DNA of 64,000 nucleotides. Source: Pseudoduganella plicata. Lineage in GTDB: Bacteria > Pseudomonadota > Gammaproteobacteria > Burkholderiales > Burkholderiaceae_D. The notes beneath the pieces are model-generated. The model was not told the DNA's origin, ran no database searches, and worked only from the letters and a program-made list of their open reading frames with translations. The translations under genes and the position numbers were made by a program. The stretch covers positions 2,604,001 to 2,668,000 of the forward strand of contig NZ_CP038026.1 of NCBI RefSeq assembly GCF_004421005.1, read 5' to 3'. Shown here in pieces: positions 8,501-17,500 of the stretch (positions are counted from its first letter, which is position 1; every line of letters begins with the position of its first letter).

Positions 8501-11500
8501 AACGAGAAGCCGCTCTTCTTTTCTTCGTGCGTGTGCTTCTCGCTGCCTTCCGACGCGACTGTCGTTACCAGCAGGTCGCGGCCCGCGTTCAGCGTCAGCG
8601 CCTCCTCCGCCGTCAAACCGCTGCCGGCGATGGCGATGTCGTTCGCTGCCTTGACCGTGACATTCTTGCCACTGACATCGCTGCCCACGACAAGGCCAGC
8701 GGCGCTGTAGTCGGTGCTCGTAGAACTGCTCTTCTTGAAGGTGCTGCTCGATTCGCGGTGGCTCGCCGTGTCGGAGACGTGGTCCTCGATCGCGCTCTTG
8801 ATATTGACGTCGTTCGTCGACGACAGCGTGACCGCACCGCCGCCGGCGATCGTGCTGGCGGTCAGGTTCAGGTCCGCCTTGCCGCCCAGGCCCGCGCTCA
8901 GCGTCAGGTTCCCAGCCGACGCCACACCTGCCCCCACCACCGTCTGGTTCTGATGCACCTGCCGGTCGTACTGCTTGCTCTTCGGGTCATTGAACAGCGA
9001 CGTCTTCACTTCGTCGGTGACGGCCGCGATGTTGATCGCCCCTTTGGCCTCCAGCAGGCCCGTGCCGGTGCCGCTGGTACCGATGGATACCTGCGTACCC
9101 GTCAGGTTCAGGTTGCCGAACGCCTGCACCGTCAGGTTGCCGCCCGTGGACAGCTGGCTCACCTGGTGGTTGATCGCACTGTCGTTCTGCGTGAAACCGC
9201 TGATCTGCGACTGGTACGTGCTGCCCGTCTGCACCGTACTGAAGGCGACGTCGCGGCCGGTCATGATGCTGGCCGAACCGGCCGTGATCTTGCCGGCCAG
9301 GTCGGAAAGGTCTCGTCCTGCGAAGATGTCCAGCTTGCCCGTCGCCGTGATCGAGGCGACGTTCGACAGCGACGTGTAGCTGCCGCTGTTGGGACCGAAG
9401 TCGTACGTCTGCTTGACCACCAGCGTCTCGTTGCGGATGTCACCGCCGGCGTCCAGCTGCACGTCGCCACCGGCGATCGTGCCGCCCTGGTTGACGATGT
9501 TCCGTTCGGCTACCAGCATCGTCCGACCATTGCCGCCGTCGATGACGCCGCCGAAGTTGGCGATGCCTTCCGTGGTCTTGATGCTGACGTTCTCGCCGGT
9601 CACGAGCGCGCCACCCGGACGCAATGCCTTGCCATCCACATGGGCCACGTACACCTTCGGTACCAGCACCGTTTCCGTGCTGCCGTCGGGCAGCTGGACC
9701 GTCTGGCTTTCCATCCAGACGATGTCGCTGGTCAGGCGCGCGACCTGGTCGGCGCTCAGTGCGATGCCGGGACGCAGGCCGAATTCGCGCGCGGCGCTGA
9801 CGGCGTTCGTCAGCAGTTCCTTGTAGACCGTGTCGTCGCTGGCGCCGTTGGCCGGCTGGCGGCCCGTCAGTTCGGACAGCTGTTCGCGCACCAGGCGCTG
9901 TTCATAAAAGCCGTCGCCCAGGCGCTTCTGTGTCACGGCGGGGTCCATTGCCAGCTGGTTCAGCAGATAGTCGCTGCTGGTCCACTGGCCCTGGTTGGCG
10001 AACTGCGGGCGCGCTTCGTACAGGTAGCTGCCGCCGGCATCGGGATTGCGGATGAACAGGCCGCCCGGCGACACTTGCATGACGTTGCCGATGGCCGCGC
10101 CGCGCACGGCGGACGCGTTCTGGCCGGCCGCGTTGCCGGCGGCCGTGCGGACGTCGCCCAATGCGGTGCGGTTGTCGGTGCTGCCCACGATGCCCAGCAG
10201 CGCGCCTCCATTGACTTCGCCGCTGCCGTTCACCGCGCCGTTGGCGGCAGCGCCGTTGACCGTGCCGCTCGATGCGGCTTGTGCGGCGGTACCGAGCTTG
10301 CTGGCGGAGCCGCTGCCCGAGGTCGAACCGCCGACCACCGTAACGTTGCGCAAGCCGCTGGCCTCGGCCTCGTGGCGCGCGGTCAGGTCGGCCGCCGCCG
10401 CGATGGCACCGAATGCGCCGGAAAGATTGGCGTTGCTGCGCGTACCGCTGCCGGATGCACTGCCTGCCACGCCGCCGTTCGCACCGCTGCCCGCCGACGC
10501 ATGGGCGCCGGCCGATGCGGCACCGGACGCGCCGCTGCCGATCACGTTGACGGACTCGCGGACGTTGCCCACCGTGCCCGCGGTCACGTCGATATTGCTG
10601 AAGCTGCGGGCAGAGATCGAGACGCCCTGGCCGCCCTGGATGGTGCCGGCGGCGGTGCCGATTTTTTCGTTGATGCTTGGCTGCTGATAGTTCACCACCG
10701 TGCCGTCGCCGGTACGCCAGGTACCGTCGAAGGTATGGGCGCGGTACAGCGTCGCGCCCGTGTTCGTGATAACTGCGCCACCATCGATTGTCAATGCGCC
10801 CCGCGCCATGATATCGCCGTAACGATTGTCGATGACGTTACTGACCGTGACGTGCATATTGCCGCCTGAGACGATCTGCGAGACAGGCCCGGACCCTGGC
10901 GCGATCTGATCTTCCACCGCAGTGTGGTGGGCCGTGCGGGACACTTCGAGCTTGCCCTCCTGTGGCGCCACCGCCCACACCTTGTCGCGCAGGATCGTGG
11001 TGCGGGGATCCGTGTAGTCGGGCTGCGTGATCAGGCGGATGCAGTTACTGCTGCAGTTGCCGTACTGGTTCGAGAAGCTGATCGAATCCTTCCAGGTGTG
11101 CACCGTACTGGCATAAACGATCGCGTTACTGGACGCACCTCCCTGGTCGGGATTGGCGACCTGGCCACGGTCGGTGTAGTAAATGACGCGTGTCCCTTCC
11201 GAAGCCGTAATCCTCTGCTGTGTGCCATAGCCCTGCGCGTAAGCGGAAGGCGCGACAAGGAATACCGAGTCGTTCGCGTGCGTACGGATGACGGCGCGGT
11301 AAATCGAGTAGCCGTCAGGCGTGACATACTGCTCCTCTTCCAGAATGTCAGCCGGATTCACAAAGTAGACTTCGTGCGGCTGGTAGTTACTGGAATTCGC
11401 GTCGAAGTTTTTTGGATTCTTACCTTGGTGGTACCAGCTCGGCAAGTGCATCTCGACCGTCTCATCCACCGTCTGCACCTTCGTCAGCTGCACATTCTCC

Positions 11501-14500
11501 CGAACGTTGGTCAGCGTGGTCGCCCGCAACGTCAGATCCCGCCCGGCCTCGATGGTCGACGAGTTGTTGTTCACCACAGCGGTGCTGCCGCCACCGGCGC
11601 CGCCGATGGTCAGCTCGCCGCTGCTGTACAAGGTCGCCTGCCCCGTGTTGTTCAACGTGCCCGCCACGCCCAGGTTCATTGACTTCGTCGCGCCGATCAG
11701 CGCCGCTGCACCCGTGTTGTCCAGGTTTTGCGTGGCCAGCGTGACGTCGCCGCCGACGATGCCGCTGGTGTTCCTGACGTTGGCGGCAGTGATATCGAGC
11801 TTCGTGACGCCGTTGATCTCGCCCGCATTGGTCAGGTCGCCCGCCGCCTTCAGCACGACACCCTGCCCTTCGATCGACGCGCCGGCCTGGTTGACGATCT
11901 GCTGGCCGGACAACGTGAGCGTGCCGGCCGCCTCGAAGGTGGACGTGTTGGTGATATTGCCGGTTACCGCCAGCGACAGGTCGCGGTTCGAATGGAACTG
12001 CTGCGCGCCCGCGCTTTGCACGTAGTCGCCGTCCATCGTCAGCGCCAGGTCGCGCCCGCCGAACAGTTCACCCATGCCGCCCACGGTATGCGTGGTCACC
12101 ACCAGGTCGCGGTCCGTTGCGATGCGGCCGCCCTGGTTGTTCAGCTGCTGGCTGTTCAGCGCGAGGTCGGCCCCGGAGCCCGCGGCGGTGCCCAGCTGGC
12201 CGCCATTGTTGTTGACCTGCTGCGCCGTGATGATGGCGTTACCGGCGGCGACAATCTGTCCACTGTTGGTGAACGTGGCGGCGCTCTGGTCGAACGTCAG
12301 CGTACCGCCGCTGCTGATCTTGCCGCCGTTGGTCAGCTGCTGCGTGATCGCCAGGTCGAGATTGCGGTTTGCGGCAATCGTGCCGCCCGCGCCGTTCTGC
12401 AACGTCTGCGCCGAGAGCAGCAGGTTGCCCATCGTTGCGATCGAGCCAGTGCTGGCGATGCCGGCCTTGCTGACCAGTTTCGTGTCGCCCGTGCCGGCGT
12501 TGTTGATGCGGCCATTGCCATTGTCGATGGACGCCGCGTCCACCGTCAGCGTGGCGGCCGCGCCCAGCGTTTCGATGACGCCGCCGCCGTTCGTGAGCGT
12601 GCCCGTCGCATCGAGCTGCAAGCCGGATCCCGCCTGCAGCGTGCCGCCGCTGTTGTCGGCGGCACCATTGAGCGTGAGTTCCGCCTTGCCGTCCGCGACG
12701 ATCGTGCCGCCCCGGTTGCTCATGCCCGGCGCGGTGACGTCGATGCCGGCGCCCGAGCCGCGAACGGTACTGATCTTGCCGCCGTCGTTATTGAACGACG
12801 CCGCGCGGAACGTGGCGTTGCCGCCTGCGGCGATCTGGCCGCTGTTACTGAACGAAGCGCCGGCCTGGTTGAAGATCAGCGTGCCCGCGCTGCTGACGGT
12901 GCCGCTGTTGACCAGTTGCTGGCGCACGTCCAGCAGCATGCTGCCACCCGCCTGGAGCTGGCCCTGGTTGCGCAAGGTCTGCGCATGCAGGTCCAGCGCG
13001 CCGTTGCCGGCGATCGTTCCGCCGTTGACGATGCTGGTGTAGCTGGTGACGTTAGTCAGCCCGGTGCCGCCGTTGACGATCCTGCCGCTGCTGTCGATCG
13101 ACTGCGCGGTGACGGTCAGCGTGCCGGACGCCGATTCGATCGTGCCGCTGCCGTTGGCCAGCGCGCCGCCGGCGGACACCGTCACGTCACGCCCGCCGTG
13201 CAGGGTGCCGCCGTTGTTGCCGATGGTGCCCGCCACGTCCACGGCCAGCCTGCCGTCCGCCGCGACGGTGCCGCCGGCGTTGGCCAGGCTGTTGGCATCC
13301 AGCGTGATGGCCGCGCCGGAACTGGACACGGTGTAGAGCTGGCCGCTGTTCGTGATGGAAGCCGCAGTGATGTCCACGGCGCTGCCCGCGCCGATCCGGC
13401 CGCTGTTGGCAAACGTGGCACCGGCCTGGTTGAAGCGCAGCGTACCGCCGCTCGTGATGGTGCCGCCGCTGTTGTCCAGCTGCTGGCTGACCAGCAAGTC
13501 CAGCGCACCGCCCGCGGCGATTGCGCCGCCGGTGCCGTTACGCAGCGTCAGCGCCGTGATGTCCATGGCGCCGTTGCCGGCGATCGTGCCGCTGTTGACG
13601 ATGGCGCTGGCGCTGTCGATGGTCGTCAGGCCGGTACCCGCGTTGACGATGCGGCCCGTCGTGTTGCCGATCGACTGCGCCTGCACGGCCAGCGTGCTGG
13701 CAGCGCCGACGGCTTCCAGCGCGCCGTTCGTATTGGTCAGCGCACCGCCGGCGGTGACCGTCAGGTCGCCCGGCGTCTGCACCTGGCCGCCGCTGTTGTC
13801 GAAGGCGCCCTGCGAGCTCAAAGTGGCGTCGCCGGCCGCGCCGATGGCGCCGCCACGGTTGGAGAGTGTCGATTCGCTGGCGATGGCGATGTCCGCGCCC
13901 GACTGCGTGGCGATCTGGCCGCCGTCGTTGTCGACGGTGGCGCCGTGCAGCAGGATGGTACCGCCGGCTACGATCTTGCCGCTGTTGGCAATCGTGGCCG
14001 CCGCCTGGTCCATGGTCAGTGCCGCGCCGGCGCTGATCGTGCCCGCGTTGGCCAGTTGCTGCGCGATGCGCAGGTCCATCGTATTACCGGCCGCCAGCGT
14101 ACCGCCGGCCAGATTGCGCACCGTCGCCGCGTCCAGTGCGACGGCGCCGTTGCCGGCCAGCGTGCCGCTGTTCGTCACGGATGCCACGGCCGTTATCTGC
14201 GTGTCGCCCTTGCCGGCGTTGACGAGGCGTCCTGCCGTGTTGTCGATGTCGTGTGCCTGCACCGTCAACGTGCCCGCCGCGTCGGTGACCTCGATGGTGC
14301 CGCGGCTGTTATCGAGTGCTCCCGCCGCGGTGATCGTGGCCGCGCCGTCGGCGACGATGGCGCCGCCGACGTTGACGATGCCCGCGCTGTTCAACGCGAT
14401 CGCGCCGCCCCGGTCCTTGACCGTCACCAGCTGGCCGCCGCTGTTGTCGAACATGCCCGTGTCCAGCGCGGCATTGCCGCCGCTGACGATCTGTCCGCTG

Positions 14501-17500
14501 TTGCGCACGGAAGCTGTCGCCGCCGCCACCGTCAGCGCGTCGTGGCTGCTGATGGTGCCGGCGTTGTTGATCGATTGCCTGGCCGTGACGTTCATCGCCG
14601 CGCCCGCCGCCATCGTGCCGCCGGACGCGTTGACGATGTCCGTGGCCGACATGTCGAGCTGGCCGTTACCCGCGATCAGGCCGCGGCTGGACAGTGTACC
14701 GGCCACGTTCAGCGTTGTCTGACCCGTACCCACGTTGACGATGCGCCCCGCGCCGTTATCGAGCGCGCCGGCCTGCAGCGCCAGCGTGCCGGCGGGATCG
14801 AGCGCTTCGATGACGCCGGCGTCGTTCGACACCTGTCCCGCCGCCGTCAGCGCCAGCGAACCGGTCGCCTGCAGCGTGCCTTTCGTGTTGTCGACCTTGT
14901 CGCCGCTGTCCAGGCGCACGGCGGCGTCGGACAGGATCGTGCCTGCGCGGTTGCTGACGGCGGTGGCATCGATGCCGATGCCGGCACCCGAGCCCTTCGC
15001 GGTCGCCATGCGGCCATCGTCGTTATTGAAGTCCGCGCTGTGCACGGTCAGCTCGCCGCCCGCGACAACCAGGCCGCTGTTGCGCACGGAAGCCCCGGCC
15101 GCGGCGACGTCCAGCGCCGCGCCGCTGTCTATCGTGCCGCGGTTGTCCATCGCGGTACCGATCGTGGCCGTCATGGCTCCCGCGGACGCGATCGTGCCGG
15201 CCGCTTCGTTGACCAGCGTGGCCGCATTGATTCCCAGCGTGCCGTTGCCGGCGATGAGGCCACTGTTCGACAAGGTGCCGACGGCACCGACCGTGGCGGC
15301 GCCCTGCCCCACATTGACGATACGCCCCGAACCGTTGGCGAGGTCGCCCGCCTGCACCGCCAGCGTCGCCTGCGCGCCGGCCGCTTCGATGGAGCCGGCG
15401 TCGTTCGTCAGCAGGCCGCCGGCCGCTACGGTCACGCCGGTTACCCCCTGCGCGATACCGCGGCTGTTATCCAGCAGGCCGTCCACCGCGATTGCCAGCT
15501 CCCGCTCGGCCACGATGCTGCCGTTCCGGTTGGTCAGGCTGGCGCCGCGTACCGTCACACTGGCACCGCTGTCCTTCGCGACGGCGATCTGTCCGCCGTC
15601 GTTGTCGATCGCGCCAGCGATGAGTGTCGCATCGGCGCCCGCGACGATGGTGCCGCGATTGGTCAGCGCCGTCGCGGCTTCGTCCATCGTCATTGCGGCC
15701 TTGCTGCTGATGGCCCCCGCGTTTTCCAGGCTGCCATGCACCTGCAGCGCCAGCGTATCGCCCGCCGCGATCGTGCCTGCCGCCGTGTTGACGGCCGTTT
15801 GCGCCTCCAGCGCCAGCGCGCCGTTACCGGCGATCAGGCCACTGTTCATCAGGTGCGCGGTGGCGCGAACGGCCGTGTCGCCGCCGCCTGCGTTGACAAT
15901 GCGGCCGGCGTCGTTCAGCACGGCGCCGCCCTGCACCTGCAGCGTGCTGGCCGGGGTCGTCGTTTCGATATTGCCTTGCGTGTTGTCCACCATGCCGCCG
16001 GCATGCATCGTCAGCGTGCCCTGCGCCTGGATCAGCCCCAGCCTGTTGGTCAGGCTGTCGGCGACGATGAACGCGGCATTGCGGTCGGCCATGATGGCGC
16101 CGCCCTGGTTGCTGAGGTTCTGTGCGCTCAGCAGCATGTCCGCATGCGAGCCCTGCGCCGTGGCGATGCGGCCGGCGTCGTTGTCGATCAGCTTTGCCGT
16201 CATCGTCAGCGGTCCGCCGGAAACGATGACGCCGCGGTTGTGCAGCGACAGGTTGGCTTGATCGCCGTGCAGGCCCGTCGCCGCGCTGATCGTGCCGGTG
16301 TTGTTCAGCGTTTGGCTGACGGCCAGGCCCAGCGCGCTTGCCGTGCTGACGGTGCCGCTGTTGTCCATCGTGCGCGCCGCCACGTCCAGCGTACCGTTGC
16401 CCGCGATGACGCCCGTGTTGACGATATGGCCGGTCGCGCCCACCTGGGCCGCGCCCGTGCCGGCGTTGACGATGCGTCCGGCCGTGTTGTCGATGGAGCC
16501 CGCGTGCACGGCCAGCGTCCCGGTCGGGGCGATTGATTCGATCACGCCGTCGCGGTTGGTCAGTGCGCCGCCGGCGTCCATTTTCAGCGCGGTGGCCGTC
16601 TGGATCACGCCCTTGGTGTTGTCGATGTCGCCCGTGACGGTCACGTCCGCGGCACCGCTGGCCATGATGTGGCCCGCCTGGTTGCTCAGCGCATTGGCAT
16701 CGAGCGTCAGCGCGCCGCCGTTCAGCGTGTCGATGGCGCCACCGTCGTTGACGACGCGGTCCAGATTCAGGCTGGCGTTGCCGCCCGCATCGATGGTGCC
16801 GGTGTTGACCAGCGTGGCGCCGGCTTCGTTGGAAGCCAGCGTGCCGGCGCTGCTGATGGCGCCGGCGTTGTCGAGCTGCTTGTGCACGCCCAGGTTCATG
16901 TGGTCGGCCGCGACGATCTCGGCGCCTTCCGCGTTGGCCAGCGTGGCCGCGTTTACCGTCAGGCTGCCGTTGGAGGCGATCACGCCGCGGTTGTCGATAT
17001 GGTTGACCGCGGCCACGGTCGATTCGCCCACGGCCGTGCTGACGATCCTGCCCGCGTTGTTGCCGATGTCCTGGGCCTGCACCGCCAGGCGCGCGCCGGC
17101 CTCGATGCTGCCGGCCGTGTTGTCGAGCATTCCGCCCGTGCGCAGCGTCAGCATGCCGTCGGCCGAGATGCTGCCGCCGACGTTGCGCGTATCGCCCCGG
17201 ACGTTGAAGTCGCCCGTGCCATCGGCGCGGATGGTGCCGCCGGAGTTATCCAGCCGGCCCGTCGTCATCGTCAGCCCGGCCAGCGTGTCGGTGGCCGTGG
17301 CGATGGTGCCGTCGTTGACGACGGCCGCGTTGGCGATCGTCATCTCGCCCTGCGAGACGATGCTGCCGTGGTTATTCAGCAGTGCCTTGTCCTGCTGCGT
17401 CGTGAACCTGGCACCGCTGGCGATGGCGCCATCGTTGTCCAGCTGCGTACGGACGTTCATCGTCATGTCGCCGGCGGACGTAATGCGGCCCGTTCCGGCG

